64,000 nt of DNA from Candidatus Cloacimonas acidaminovorans str. Evry (GTDB lineage Bacteria; Cloacimonadota; Cloacimonadia; Cloacimonadales; Cloacimonadaceae), in the NCBI RefSeq assembly GCF_000146065.2, contig NC_020449.1, forward strand, positions 1,960,654-2,024,653, read 5' to 3'. Shown piece after piece: positions 43,695-52,858 of the stretch (its first letter is position 1; every line of letters begins with the position of its first letter). The notes beneath the pieces were generated by a model. The model searched no databases, was not told where the DNA came from, and saw only the letters and a list, made by a program, of their open reading frames with translations. The translations under genes were made by a program, and so were the position numbers.

Positions 43695-44294
43695 ATGCAT
43701 AAACTAACAAAATTGAATACACCAATTTTTTGGGCTGAGGGTCATCCCGGCTCATTAAAGAGAGAAAACTGGCAGATTGAAGTAAGCGGTAGCTGTGAAA
43801 AACCAGGCATTTTTACCTGGGAAAATTTATTGGCTTTGCCTCAAAAAGAAGTGAAAGGGCGCTTAACAAGCGTAACAAGATGGTCTGTAGAAGGATTTTG
43901 GCAAGGAATTCCCCTCTCGGAAATTTTACAAGCCGTTGCAGTTAAAGAAAATTGTCGCTACATTCGTTTTTGGAGTATCAACAAAATTTACGACACATCT
44001 ATTCCCATAGAGATTGCCAATAAGGAAAAATCCCTTTTGGCATACAGTTTTGACGGAGAATTACTCACCGAGGATTACGGAGGTCCGATCCGGGCTTTCA
44101 TTCCTTATCTGTGGGGTTATAAATCCGCAAAAAGCGTTGTAGCGATTGAACTTATGGATTATTATGTTCCCGGTTTCTGGGAAAAAAGAGGTTATACAGA
44201 CAGTGGTGAAATTGAAGCAGGACCCTGTAGAGACCTTAATGACGGCGGAAAAATAAAATATATTCCTGACGGCGAAGTGCTGAAATTTAACTGA
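43695..44294 (+). CDS. Sulfite-oxidase-fold (molybdopterin-binding) protein lacking the Mo cysteine
   Basis: 199 residues matching the small bacterial oxidoreductase molybdopterin-binding domain: TWENLLALPQ, SVTRWSVEGFWQGIPL, ILQ..., YGGPIRAFIPYLWGYKSAKSVVAIEL, GFWEKRGY. In the family the motif is normally '(H)CVTxWSV' and the cysteine coordinates molybdenum; here the position is Ser59 (AGC codon, LTSVTRWS). The protein may therefore bind the cofactor without normal redox chemistry, or have another job. No signal peptide is seen. GGAGAAAAG precedes the ATG. Its stop overlaps the next start (TGATG). Confidence 0.8.
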   Translation: MHKLTKLNTPIFWAEGHPGSLKRENWQIEVSGSCEKPGIFTWENLLALPQKEVKGRLTSVTRWSVEGFWQGIPLSEILQAVAVKENCRYIRFWSINKIYDTSIPIEIANKEKSLLAYSFDGELLTEDYGGPIRAFIPYLWGYKSAKSVVAIELMDYYVPGFWEKRGYTDSGEIEAGPCRDLNDGGKIKYIPDGEVLKFN

Positions 44295-45244
44295 TGAAAC
44301 TCTGGATTACTTATCTAAAAGCCGTTTTGGCAATGCTTTTCTGGTCTGCAACCTTTGTTTGGTTCAAAATTGCTTATAAAACATATTTACCTTATGAGGT
44401 AACTTTTCTGCGTTTGTTGCTGGCTACTATTTTGCTTTTCCCCTTTGTCTGGCTTACGGGAAAGCGGGAAAAAGTTCCCAAGAAAGACCTTTTGCATTTG
44501 ATGCTGGTTTCTTTCTGCGAACCCTTTATGTATTTTATCGGCGAGGCAAACGGAATGAGAATTGTCTCTTCCACTTTGGGCAGTTTAATAATTTCCACTA
44601 TTCCTATTTTTTCTGCTGTCGGTGCCTGGCTGATTTTGAGGGAAAAATTGCCTTTATTAGTGGTTTTAGGGCTTATTTTATCCACCTCTGGAGTAGCGGT
44701 TATGAGTTTAGGCAGTGATGATTTTTCCGCTACTTTTAAAGGTATTCTTTTATTGCTGATTGCAGTTTTTTCCGGGGTTTTTTATGGAATAACGGTGCGA
44801 AATTTAACTTTGCGTTACAATCCTTTCACGATTGTTGCCTGGCAGAATTTTTTTGGTATGCTCTATTTTCTGCCCTTGTTTCTTGTGGTTGACGGAAAGC
44901 ATTTTTTTAGTGTTCAGCATTCCTTGGAAGGACTTGCTACTATTGCCGCAATGTCTATTTTTGCTTCCGTAATTGCTTTTATTCTTTATACAGGGGTTAT
45001 TCGCGATTTGGGGGTGGCAAAATCCAATATTTTTACCAATCTTATTCCCGTTTTTACAGTTGCTCTGGCTTATATTATTTTAGGTGATAAATTGGGTCTG
45101 CCTGGATGGATAGGACTTATTTTAGCCATTATCGGTCTCTTTTTATCACAATATCCCGATTGGCAAAAATACCGGAAACAGGAAAAAACGGAATTGCTGC
45201 CCGTTGTTGAAAACGCAGAGACCAATATTTCCGACGAACTTTAG
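44294..45244 (+). CDS. EamA/DMT-superfamily transporter
   Basis: 316 residues with about ten membrane helices arranged as two EamA repeats (residues 5-140 and 150-290). Motifs such as FWSATFVWFKIAYKTY, EVTFLRLLLATILL and SFVFIIPVF-like 'TNLIPVFTVALAYIILGDKL' are typical of drug/metabolite exporters of the RhaT/YdcZ-like class. It is coupled to the upstream sulfite-oxidase-fold gene by a TGATG overlap. The substrate is unknown; an amino acid or metabolite exporter is usual for the family. Confidence 0.88.
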   Translation: MKLWITYLKAVLAMLFWSATFVWFKIAYKTYLPYEVTFLRLLLATILLFPFVWLTGKREKVPKKDLLHLMLVSFCEPFMYFIGEANGMRIVSSTLGSLIISTIPIFSAVGAWLILREKLPLLVVLGLILSTSGVAVMSLGSDDFSATFKGILLLLIAVFSGVFYGITVRNLTLRYNPFTIVAWQNFFGMLYFLPLFLVVDGKHFFSVQHSLEGLATIAAMSIFASVIAFILYTGVIRDLGVAKSNIFTNLIPVFTVALAYIILGDKLGLPGWIGLILAIIGLFLSQYPDWQKYRKQEKTELLPVVENAETNISDEL

Positions 45245-45498
45245 AGCTTTACAGTTAAGAACCATTATGCAGTATATTACTTTTTCCCCTTTTAAAAAGC
45301 CATAAATAAAAATCCGCTTAGGTTTAATAAGTATATAATAACGAGTTGCAATCCCCTGAAAAATATATGAGTTTTAGCAAAAAAAGTTCCGTAGAAACTT
45401 TTTCTTTCATAGGGGTATTATGTTTCAACCAGATAAATCCTCTCAACTTCCTCAACCTTTTAGGAAAGTGGTTGACGAAGACAGCAACTTTTAGTTTT

Positions 45499-46395
45499 CT
45501 AAACTTTCTTGCTTTTCAAGAGATAAAATATACCGATTAACGCCGGTAAAACATCATGAATGAAAAATAAAGTTAAAGATACCGATACCGCTTGCTCTGC
45601 AGTAAAACCTGCTCCAGCCAAAAAATGAATGGCAAAACCCTCTCGCAAACCCAAACCGGAAATGGTAATGGGAATAGTATTGGAAAATTGAGTTAAAGCC
45701 ATTCGTATCCAACTCTGCCAAAAGTTTATAGGCAAAAAACAATTTAAAATCAACCAATATTGGACAAAACAGAGCAGATTGCTTAACACCTGAACGGATA
45801 TTATTTTAGGAAATTGAGCAGAATAAGGTGCTTGCAAGGAAGAAAAGTTTTTGCTTCCTCTTAAAATAAGCTTTACCAGAAAAGGCAGAAAAATAAGGAT
45901 AAGCAGAAGAATTATCCATATCCATAAAGGACTTTGCCGGTAATATAGCATTCCTGCCAGAAGAGCAAAAAACCAGGTTGTCCAGGTCATAAAACTCTTT
46001 TCCGCTATTGAACTCCAAAAAGAAGATATCTTGCTGCTATTGGGAACATAAAAAATTTTGGCAAAACTGGCAGTACCTCCCGGAATTGCAAAACGCAAGG
46101 TCTGACCAATTAGGTAGGAACTGATAACCTCTTTTTTACCTGCCTTAAATAAAGTATTTATCTGCAAAGAAAAATACCAGTTATGAAATTGCAAAGTATG
46201 CCGAATAAAACTTATAACAAGCAGGAGGAGAACTATACCTAACGGCAAGGAAATTATATCTTTTAGGGCACTTACAAAATTTACTTTGCGGAATATCATC
46301 CAGAGAATAAAGATACTTAATCCCAGCTTAAGAAAATATAAAATAATCTTGCCTGCTCGGCTTTTTCTAAAATTATTTATACCGCTTAAATCCAT
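45499..46395 (-). CDS. Lysylphosphatidylglycerol-synthase-TM-like membrane protein (UPF0104/YbhN)
   Basis: 298 residues with about eight hydrophobic helices. The N-terminus (KIILYFLKLGLSIFILWMIFRKVNF), 'IPGGTASFAKIF' and 'ITISGLGLREGFAIHFLAGAGF' match the lysylphosphatidylglycerol synthase transmembrane family (YbhN/AglD-like). There is no soluble aminoacyltransferase domain, so it is a flippase-like membrane subunit, not a full MprF. It is three bases downstream of the malic enzyme gene. The transported lipid is unknown. Confidence 0.82.
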   Translation of the reverse strand: MDLSGINNFRKSRAGKIILYFLKLGLSIFILWMIFRKVNFVSALKDIISLPLGIVLLLLVISFIRHTLQFHNWYFSLQINTLFKAGKKEVISSYLIGQTLRFAIPGGTASFAKIFYVPNSSKISSFWSSIAEKSFMTWTTWFFALLAGMLYYRQSPLWIWIILLLILIFLPFLVKLILRGSKNFSSLQAPYSAQFPKIISVQVLSNLLCFVQYWLILNCFLPINFWQSWIRMALTQFSNTIPITISGLGLREGFAIHFLAGAGFTAEQAVSVSLTLFFIHDVLPALIGIFYLLKSKKV

Positions 46396-46398
46396 AGT

Positions 46399-47856
46399 TC
46401 AATTTTGGAACCGGACAATTGTTTGCTGTAATGTTTCTGCAATCAGATTTCTTGGAGGAGGTGCAATATAGCCATTTTCCATCATTTCCTGACAAAGAGC
46501 GCGAGTTGCATTTATTTCTTTTTGCACCTGCTTAAAAACCTCTTCATAAGTAAATTTAAGTCCTGCCAATCCTTCCGTAATTGCCTGCCTGGCTACAGCT
46601 GCAGCTTCATAAGCAAAAACATCTTCCTCGTCCATTTGCGGAACAATATTTTCTGGATGGATGCCTCTTTTTTCCGCATATTCAGCTAAAGAATGAGCCG
46701 CGGCAATAGCCATTGTATCCGTTATTTTGCTTGCCTGCACGGTTAAAACACCTTTCAGGATACCGGGAAAACCACAGGAATTATTTATTTGATTGGGAAA
46801 ATCCCCTCTCCCTGTAGCAACAATAAAAGCGCCTGCTTTTTGGGCATTGTAAGGATAAATTTCCGGAACCGGATTCGCACAGGTGAAAACAATGGACTTT
46901 TTTGCCATTTTGCTTATCCATTCCTGCTTTATTGTTCCCGGACCTGGAGTAGAAAGCGCAATTAAAACATCCGCATCTTGTAAAGCATTTTCTATACCTT
47001 CCAGGCATTTGGGATTGCTGATTTGAGCTAAAGACCACTGCCGAAATTTATCAGGATTGCTTTTCAGGTCTTCTCTCCCGGGATGAAGAGAACCTTTGCT
47101 ATCAAAAATAATAAGCCGTTCAGGATTTAAGCCACTCTGTAAAAGAAAACCCGCAATAGTAGTATTGGAAGCACCTGCTCCGTAAAGCACACATTTTATG
47201 TTATCTATTTCCTTATCTGCCAATTTTAAAGCATTGATAAGTCCGGCTAAAGTTACACAGGCAGTTCCCTGAGCATCATCATGCCAAACAGGAATGGAAC
47301 AGGTCTCACGCAGCTCATCTAAAACAAGATAACAATTCGGCTGGGAAATATCTTCCAGATTAACCGCTCCTACAGAGGGCTGGAGCATTTTTACAAAATC
47401 TATAATCTTCTGTGCCTGGGGCTTGCCATTTTCCGCGCGACTATCAATACATAAAGAAATGGCATCACAAGCACCTAAGTATTTCATTAACATTGCCTTA
47501 CCTTCCATAACACCTAAGCCGCCGGCAATTCCACAATCGCCATCTCCTAAAACCCGGGTAGAATCACTTACCACAGCTACCAAATTTCTTCTATTCGTCA
47601 ATTCGTAGGATTTGGCTATATTATCTCTGATGGCTGTTGAAACAGAAGAAACCCCGGGTGTATACCAAACATTAAACCAGTTGAAACCCCAAATTCCTGC
47701 CTTAGGTAAGGTTTGCATTTTGCCCTGATAATAGGAATGCATTTTCAGGGAAAGCTGTTTTAAAAAGAAGGTCTGAGCAGAGGACTTTTTTTCCGGTGGA
47801 AAGAGAGCAGAAAAAACCTCTGCCAGGTTGGAAAGGTCTGCTGATAATTCTTTCAT
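46399..47856 (-). CDS. Malic enzyme (NAD(P)-dependent)
   Basis: 485 residues with both malic enzyme domains. The N-terminal malic domain has VSDSTRVLGDGDCGIAGGLGVMEGKAML and the catalytic lysine region. HDDAQGTACVTLAGLINAL opens the NAD-binding domain, with the Rossmann LYGAGASNTTIAGFLL and TCANPVPEIYPYNAQKAGAFIVATGRGDFPNQINN. It converts malate to pyruvate plus CO2 (or the reverse). It faces the transcarboxylase genes at 48371, which interconvert pyruvate and oxaloacetate, so the two loci may share a C3/C4 node. Confidence 0.92.
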   Translation of the reverse strand: MKELSADLSNLAEVFSALFPPEKKSSAQTFFLKQLSLKMHSYYQGKMQTLPKAGIWGFNWFNVWYTPGVSSVSTAIRDNIAKSYELTNRRNLVAVVSDSTRVLGDGDCGIAGGLGVMEGKAMLMKYLGACDAISLCIDSRAENGKPQAQKIIDFVKMLQPSVGAVNLEDISQPNCYLVLDELRETCSIPVWHDDAQGTACVTLAGLINALKLADKEIDNIKCVLYGAGASNTTIAGFLLQSGLNPERLIIFDSKGSLHPGREDLKSNPDKFRQWSLAQISNPKCLEGIENALQDADVLIALSTPGPGTIKQEWISKMAKKSIVFTCANPVPEIYPYNAQKAGAFIVATGRGDFPNQINNSCGFPGILKGVLTVQASKITDTMAIAAAHSLAEYAEKRGIHPENIVPQMDEEDVFAYEAAAVARQAITEGLAGLKFTYEEVFKQVQKEINATRALCQEMMENGYIAPPPRNLIAETLQQTIVRFQN

Positions 47857-48370
47857 CTTTTATCCTTTGTGCCAACAAGGTAAAGTGATTGCTTTTGGGA
47901 GATGGATTTTTGTCAAGCAGGAATGAAGAATTGATAGAATTGAGAATGAAGAATTGAGCATTGGCTTTTCGGAATAAATGACACCCTCGTCATTTTTTGT
48001 TCTCTCTTTAGGCAATAGAAAATTACCAAAAATACCTCCGTGTGAATCCGTTAAATCCGTATTGCTAATTATGGTAATTAATTGTTCCTCTACAAGGGCA
48101 ACCGATAATAAACTTTTAGTCCCCGGAAATTTGATTTGACAAAATAAAGCCGAAACAGAGTTTGACTTTTTAAGGTAAAAGAAATGCTTGCTTTAAGTTC
48201 CTTGGCTGTAAAAAGAGAAAATAAGCAGGAATTTCTGCCGAGCAGAGAAAATAATTCCTGTTTTAGAGACCAAAATATAAACACCTTTGCCACCTTTAAA
48301 TGGGAAAAAAGGTTTTTCTTTATGCCGAATTCAACATACAAAATATGATAAGAAATAGAGGGGATAACTG
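47857..48370. other. Gene-free divergent interval
   Basis: No gene is seen. It holds the divergent leaders of malic enzyme and the carboxyltransferase. A small hairpin AAATGAC-ACCCTC-GTCATTT (47976-47995) followed by T's looks like a terminator but has no upstream plus-strand gene. A degenerate CCGTGTGAATCCGTTAAATCC tract near 48040 resembles short repeats elsewhere in the window. TTGACA occurs on the plus strand near 48136 without a convincing -10. Confidence 0.5.
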
Positions 48371-49924
48371 ATGCAGTCCACAAAAGAAGCCATCCAGGGC
48401 TTACTGGAAAAAGAAGAAAAAATACTTCAAATGGGCGGCGAAAAAGCCATTGCCAAACAAAAACAAGGGGGGAAATTAACAGCTCGTGAACGACTTGACC
48501 TCCTTTTTGATGAAGGCACTTTTCGGGAACTGGATATGTTCGTTTCCCACCGTTGTGATAATTTCGGAATGGAAAAAATAGAAATTCCTTCCGATGGAGT
48601 TATTACAGGTCACGGTTTAGTAGATGGACGTCCCGTTTTTGCTTTCAGTCAGGATTTTACTTCCCGCGGTGGTTCTTTGGGAGAAATGCATGCGGCTAAA
48701 ATATGCAAAATTATGGATATGGCATTAAAAAGCGGTGTCCCTTTAATTGGTATTCAAGATTCAGGTGGAGCTCGTATTCAGGAAGGCGTAGATGCCTTAA
48801 AGGGTTATGGAGATATCTTTTTCCGTAATTCCCGTGCCAGTGGAGTTATACCTCAAATTACAGCGATTATGGGTCCCTGTGCAGGTGGAGCTGTTTATTC
48901 TCCTGCAATGACCGATTTCGTTTTTATGGTAAAAAACACCAGCTTTATGTTTATAACAGGTCCTGATGTAATTCGTGCTGTAACAGGTGAAGAAACAACT
49001 CAAGAAGATTTGGGTGGTGCAATGGCTCATAACAGTAAAAGCGGAAACGCTCATTTTGCGTGTGAAAACGATGCCGATGCCATTCAGAAAATAAAAGTGC
49101 TGCTATCCTATTTGCCTTCCAATAATATGGAAGAACCGCCGCGCATTCAAAATACTGATGATCCTTGGCGTTTATGTCCTGAACTGGATTCTATTATTCC
49201 GGATGACCCTAAAATGAGTTATGATATGCGGGATGTGATTCATAGCGTAGTTGACAACGGCATCTTTTTTGAGCCCCATTATTATTACGCTCAAAATGTA
49301 ATTATCGGTTTTGCACGGTTAAATGGAAGAACAATTGGTATTGTAGCCAGTCAACCTACAATTTTAGCTGGTTGTTTGGATATTGATGCCTCCGATAAAG
49401 CAACGCGTTTTGTGCGCTTTTGTGATGCCTTTAATATTCCTCTGGTAACTTTTGTAGATGTGCCAGGTTATCTTCCCGGAACTCATCAGGAATGGAATGG
49501 AATTATTCGTCACGGAGCAAAACTTTTATGGTGTTATTCGGAAGCCACTGTTCCCAAATTGACAGTTGTTACCCGCAAAGATTATGGCGGAAGCTATATA
49601 GCTATGAGCAGCAGACATTTAGGTGCAGATATGGTTTTTGCCTGGCCTATGGCGGAAATTGCTGTTATGGGTGCTCAAGGTGCTGCCAATATTATTTTCC
49701 GGAAAGAAATTGCCGCCGCTGAAGATCAGGAAGCAAAAAGACAGGAAATGATTCAAATTTACGAACAGGAATTTAATAATCCCTATGTAGCAGCTTCACG
49801 TGGTTATGTGGATGCCGTTATTGTGCCTGCGGAAACAAGAAAACGCTTAATTGACGCATTGGAAATACTTTGCACCAAAAGTGAAAGTTTGCCTCCCAAA
49901 AAGCATGGCAATATCCCGGTTTAA
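48371..49924 (+). CDS. Acyl-CoA carboxyltransferase (methylmalonyl-CoA transcarboxylase 12S/MmdA type)
   Basis: 517 residues with the full biotin-dependent carboxyltransferase fold. It starts with the usual coiled helix and GGKLTARERLDLLFDEGTF, then QDFTSRGGSLGEMHAAKI, IQDSGGARIQEGVDAL, GPCAGGAVYSPAMTDFVFMV, VTGEETTQEDLGGAMAHN for the first half, and RKDYGGSYIAMSSRHLGADMVFAWP for the second. It moves a carboxyl group between methylmalonyl- or propionyl-CoA and biotin. With the 5S-biotin protein at 50146 it makes either a soluble transcarboxylase (methylmalonyl-CoA + pyruvate to propionyl-CoA + oxaloacetate) or a related decarboxylase. Confidence 0.93.
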   Translation: MQSTKEAIQGLLEKEEKILQMGGEKAIAKQKQGGKLTARERLDLLFDEGTFRELDMFVSHRCDNFGMEKIEIPSDGVITGHGLVDGRPVFAFSQDFTSRGGSLGEMHAAKICKIMDMALKSGVPLIGIQDSGGARIQEGVDALKGYGDIFFRNSRASGVIPQITAIMGPCAGGAVYSPAMTDFVFMVKNTSFMFITGPDVIRAVTGEETTQEDLGGAMAHNSKSGNAHFACENDADAIQKIKVLLSYLPSNNMEEPPRIQNTDDPWRLCPELDSIIPDDPKMSYDMRDVIHSVVDNGIFFEPHYYYAQNVIIGFARLNGRTIGIVASQPTILAGCLDIDASDKATRFVRFCDAFNIPLVTFVDVPGYLPGTHQEWNGIIRHGAKLLWCYSEATVPKLTVVTRKDYGGSYIAMSSRHLGADMVFAWPMAEIAVMGAQGAANIIFRKEIAAAEDQEAKRQEMIQIYEQEFNNPYVAASRGYVDAVIVPAETRKRLIDALEILCTKSESLPPKKHGNIPV

Positions 49925-49943
49925 ACATTAGGAACGCAAAAAG

Positions 49944-50132
49944 ATGAAAGACAATAAAGAAATTGCTGCCATTGGAGCCGTTATAGCTCTCATTCAAAGT
50001 GAAGAAACATATATAACTTATAAGGAACCGGTAAGAGGAATTCCTTCTCAACCCTATACTGCTTATGGCAGAGAACTGACAATGCATTACCGCGATTTAA
50101 CACAAAGAAGAATAATTAAAAGATGTAGATAA
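49944..50132 (+). CDS. Small OadG/MmdD-like accessory protein
   Basis: 62 residues between the two transcarboxylase genes. 'EIAAIGAVIALI' (residues 5-16) recalls the amphipathic 'ivAaIaaAia' helix found in small delta/gamma subunits of biotin-dependent decarboxylases, and a basic C-terminus follows (QRRIIKRCR). It lacks the membrane helix of OadG. Position, spacing (19 bp and 13 bp to neighbours) and an AACGCAAAAAG leader support a real gene. It could be an assembly factor of the complex. Similarity is weak. Confidence 0.6.
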   Translation: MKDNKEIAAIGAVIALIQSEETYITYKEPVRGIPSQPYTAYGRELTMHYRDLTQRRIIKRCR

Positions 50133-50145
50133 AAGGAGACCATAA

Positions 50146-52131
50146 ATGGATAAACATAGTTGCGTAGAAATGACCGCTATGCATTATGAACTAGACCGTC
50201 CCAAAGCGGAAAATCCTGTTAAAGTTCAGGATTTAACTTTTCGGGATGGACATCAGTCACTTTTTGCCACGCGCGGCAGAACTGAAGATATGCTTAATGT
50301 GGCAGAACTGATGGATCAAGTTGGCTTTTACTCTATGGAAATTTGGGGTGGAGCAACTTTTGACACTATGCATCGCTACTTGGGAGAAGACCCCTGGGAA
50401 AGAATTCGGGTGCTGAAAAAACATCTCACTAAAACACCCCTCTCAATGTTGTTACGAGGACAAAATCTGGTTGGCTATCAAAATTATGCGGATGATGTGG
50501 TGGAAGCATTTGTGCAACGCTGTTGTGATAACGGTATTGATATTTTTCGGGTGTTTGATGCCCTAAACGATTTCCGCAATTTTATAACCGCCGTTAAAAT
50601 CATCAAGAAAAACAACAAGCTCTTTGAGGGTGCTATTTGTTTTTCTTTAACTGAACAACGAATGGGTGGTGATATTTATAATATTGAGTATTATGTTGCT
50701 AAAGCCAAACAGCTGGAAGAAATGGGTGCCGATACAATTTGCATTAAAGATATGGCTGGCTTAATTGCTCCTTACGATGCTTACGAACTTATTAAGGCAC
50801 TGAAGGAAAATGTGAAAGTGCCTGTTCATTTGCATACCCATTTTACTTCTGGAATGGGTGATTTGGCTTTATTTAAGGCAATTGAAGCAGGCGTTGATAT
50901 TATAGATACTTGTGTAGCTCCTTATGCTTACAGAACTTCCCATCCAGCAATTGAACCACTGGTAATTTCCCTTTTGGGAACCAATCGCGATACCGGTTTT
51001 GACATTAAGCTACTAGACAAAATCGGCAAGGAAATGGAGAAAGACATTCCCAAGTATCTGGAATTTGCTGATACTACAAAATTCTCTATAATTGATACCG
51101 ATGTAATTATTCATCAGACCCCGGGCGGAATGCTTTCCAACCTGGTAAATCAATTACGCCAAATGGATGCTTTGGATAAGCTGGAAGATGTGTTTAAAGA
51201 AATCCCCAAAGTGAGAAAAGACCTGGGTCAAATTCCTTTAGTTACTCCCACCAGTCAAATTGTAGGTATTCAGGCAGTTAATAATGCCTTGTTTGATTCT
51301 TATGAAGGTGAATATTCCCGGATTACGGAACAGGTGAAAGACCTTTGCTATGGTCTATATGGAAAAACTACTCTTCCTATCAATCCGGAAGTGCAGAAAA
51401 AGGCATTAAAAGGTTATCCCAGAGGAGAAACACCAATAACCTGTCGCCCCGGAGATGTTATTCCTCCTGCAATGGAACAAGTCCATAAGGACTGTGAGGG
51501 ATTAGCTAAAAACATTGATGATGAATTAATCGTTGCCCTCTATAACATTACCGGAAAAAGGTTCTTGAGGATTAAATATGGCTTGGAACCAATGCCGGAA
51601 GAAATGAAACCTAAAACCCTAAATGATGTTAAAAAAGAACAAGAACTTATTGCTAAAGCTAAAGCAGGGAAATTGATAGAAAAACCGGAACCGAAAGATA
51701 AACCCCAAGACATGCGTCAGTTTGATGTTTTTGTGGATAATACCTACTACCTGGTAGAGGTTTCGGAAAAAGGAGGAACCCCTAAAATAGTTAATTCGCG
51801 TCCTGCACCTGTTATTTCCGAAACAATTATAAAACCGGCTAATAATCCCAATCCTCAAGTAAAACCTTCTAATCCGGCTCCGGAACCTAAACCTGCTCCT
51901 GTAGTTAATTCCGAAGGCGGTACAAAAATTACCGCTCCGATGCCGGGAATGTTTATCAGATACGAAAAAAAACCTGGTGACCCTGTTAAACAAGGAGAAA
52001 CTGTCCTTGTTCTGGAAGCAATGAAAATGTATAACAATATTCCTTCACCTGTAGATGGAGTGCTTGTGGAAGCACCTTTTACCGGAGGAGCTAATGTTGC
52101 CAAAGGGGATGTGTTAGCATTGATCAAGTGA
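50146..52131 (+). CDS. Transcarboxylase 5S/pyruvate carboxylase B-type protein fused to biotin carrier
   Basis: 661 residues. The HMGL-like carboxyltransferase barrel starts with VQDLTFRDGHQSLFATR, followed by the metal- and biotin-site segments GATFDTMHRYLGEDPW, MLLRGQNLVGYQNYADDVV, CIKDMAGLIAPYDAYEL and the HLHTHFTSGMG metal-binding histidines. A PYC/OAD conserved domain continues to about 475. After a Pro/Lys-rich linker (about 565-590) a biotinyl domain ends the protein, with biotin lysine K627 in LEAMKM, 34 residues before the end as usual. 5S and 1.3S functions, separate in Propionibacterium, are thus fused. AAGGAG precedes the ATG. It works with the carboxyltransferase at 48371; no biotin carboxylase gene is in the window, favouring transcarboxylation over ATP-driven carboxylation. 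Confidence 0.92.
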   Translation: MDKHSCVEMTAMHYELDRPKAENPVKVQDLTFRDGHQSLFATRGRTEDMLNVAELMDQVGFYSMEIWGGATFDTMHRYLGEDPWERIRVLKKHLTKTPLSMLLRGQNLVGYQNYADDVVEAFVQRCCDNGIDIFRVFDALNDFRNFITAVKIIKKNNKLFEGAICFSLTEQRMGGDIYNIEYYVAKAKQLEEMGADTICIKDMAGLIAPYDAYELIKALKENVKVPVHLHTHFTSGMGDLALFKAIEAGVDIIDTCVAPYAYRTSHPAIEPLVISLLGTNRDTGFDIKLLDKIGKEMEKDIPKYLEFADTTKFSIIDTDVIIHQTPGGMLSNLVNQLRQMDALDKLEDVFKEIPKVRKDLGQIPLVTPTSQIVGIQAVNNALFDSYEGEYSRITEQVKDLCYGLYGKTTLPINPEVQKKALKGYPRGETPITCRPGDVIPPAMEQVHKDCEGLAKNIDDELIVALYNITGKRFLRIKYGLEPMPEEMKPKTLNDVKKEQELIAKAKAGKLIEKPEPKDKPQDMRQFDVFVDNTYYLVEVSEKGGTPKIVNSRPAPVISETIIKPANNPNPQVKPSNPAPEPKPAPVVNSEGGTKITAPMPGMFIRYEKKPGDPVKQGETVLVLEAMKMYNNIPSPVDGVLVEAPFTGGANVAKGDVLALIK

Positions 52132-52134
52132 ATG

Positions 52135-52187
52135 GTGAAAAGTGAACAGTGAAAGGTGAACAGTGAAAAGTGAAACAAGGAGATAAT
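52135..52187 (+). repeat. Purine 7-bp unit array, left bracket of the S23 gene
   Basis: Six units of 7 bp (GTGAAAA, GTGAACA, GTGAAAG, GTGAACA, GTGAAAA, GTGAAAC) end in AAGGAGATAAT. It begins three bases after the transcarboxylase stop codon. The array at 52859-52951 has the same kind of unit and the same GTGAAACAAGG end, but on the other strand. Confidence 0.75.
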
Positions 52188-52268
52188 TTGAGTTGCAAAC
52201 CTGTTTTGGGTAACCGGAGGTCGCTTTTCCTCCGCATTCAATATGATTTTTTGAATGAAGTTTTTCTT

Positions 52269-52293
52269 GTCATTCCTGCGAAAACAGGAATCC
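52269..52293 (+). repeat. GTCATTCCTGCG...CAGGAATCC hairpin, copy 1
   Basis: GTCATTCCTGCGAAAACAGGAATCC forms a stem TTCCTG/CAGGAA. The sequence type (GTCATTCCTGCG ... CAGGAATCC) is a short hairpin repeat found in many bacteria. A better-preserved inverted copy is at 56701-56724. The rest of the 308-bp gap between the transcarboxylase and the S23 gene shows no gene; GTGAAAGGAGATAAAAGTG at about 52355 is a degenerate purine-array fragment. Confidence 0.65.
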
Positions 52294-52439
52294 AAGTTAA
52301 TTTTGAAAATATAATTACATTTCCAAATTAGAATCTGCATTGGAGTGAAAGGAGATAAAAGTGAAACAGGAACTTAGTTTAAGTTGCAATGCAATTTTTA
52401 CTTATCTGAGGATATTAACCCTCTCCAAAGGCAGGTGTT

Positions 52440-52811
52440 GTGTATAACTATCGGGATATGCAGGTTTGGAAAGTGAGTATGCAACTATTTGTGGATATTC
52501 ATAAAAGGACATTGGAATTTCCCAAGTTTGAACAATATGAATTAGCTGCTCATTTAAGAAGAACGGCTCTTTCCATACCTTCCAATATTTCGGAAGGAGC
52601 AGGTAGAAAATCCACCCTTGATTTTCTCCGGTTTTTAGATATAGCTAATGGTTCACTATCAGAATTTGAGACCCAACTGGAAGCTGCATTTATGCTTGGC
52701 TATTTACCTGAATATAATGATTATCTTAAAAGGATAGCTCATTTGAGAAGTTTAATTTCAGGTTTAGTTCGTTCTTTAACCCAAAAAATTAAATCAGCAG
52801 ATATAAAGTGA
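52440..52811 (+). CDS. Four-helix-bundle protein (S23/23S rRNA intervening-sequence family)
   Basis: 123 residues. YNYRDMQVWKVSMQLFVDIHKRT is the family start, and PKFEQYELAAHLRRTALSIPSNISEGAGR followed by LDFLRFLDIANGSLSEFETQLEAAFMLGYL is diagnostic. The start is GTG at 52440 because the N-terminal 'YNYRDMQVW' matches the family; the first ATG is six codons later. S23 proteins form homopentamers and were first seen in 23S rRNA intervening sequences, but many are free-standing. No rRNA is near. The gene is bracketed by inverted purine arrays. Its function is unknown; nucleic acid binding is assumed. Confidence 0.9.
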   Translation: MYNYRDMQVWKVSMQLFVDIHKRTLEFPKFEQYELAAHLRRTALSIPSNISEGAGRKSTLDFLRFLDIANGSLSEFETQLEAAFMLGYLPEYNDYLKRIAHLRSLISGLVRSLTQKIKSADIK

Positions 52812-52858
52812 AACCCTCAACCCCTACATATCAGATGAACTTTCATTTACTATTTACA

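Noticed and set aside
48090-48383. A 97-codon minus-strand frame upstream of the carboxyltransferase
   Set aside because: Phe/Lys/Ser-rich, no ribosome-binding site, and overlaps the leader of the carboxyltransferase gene.
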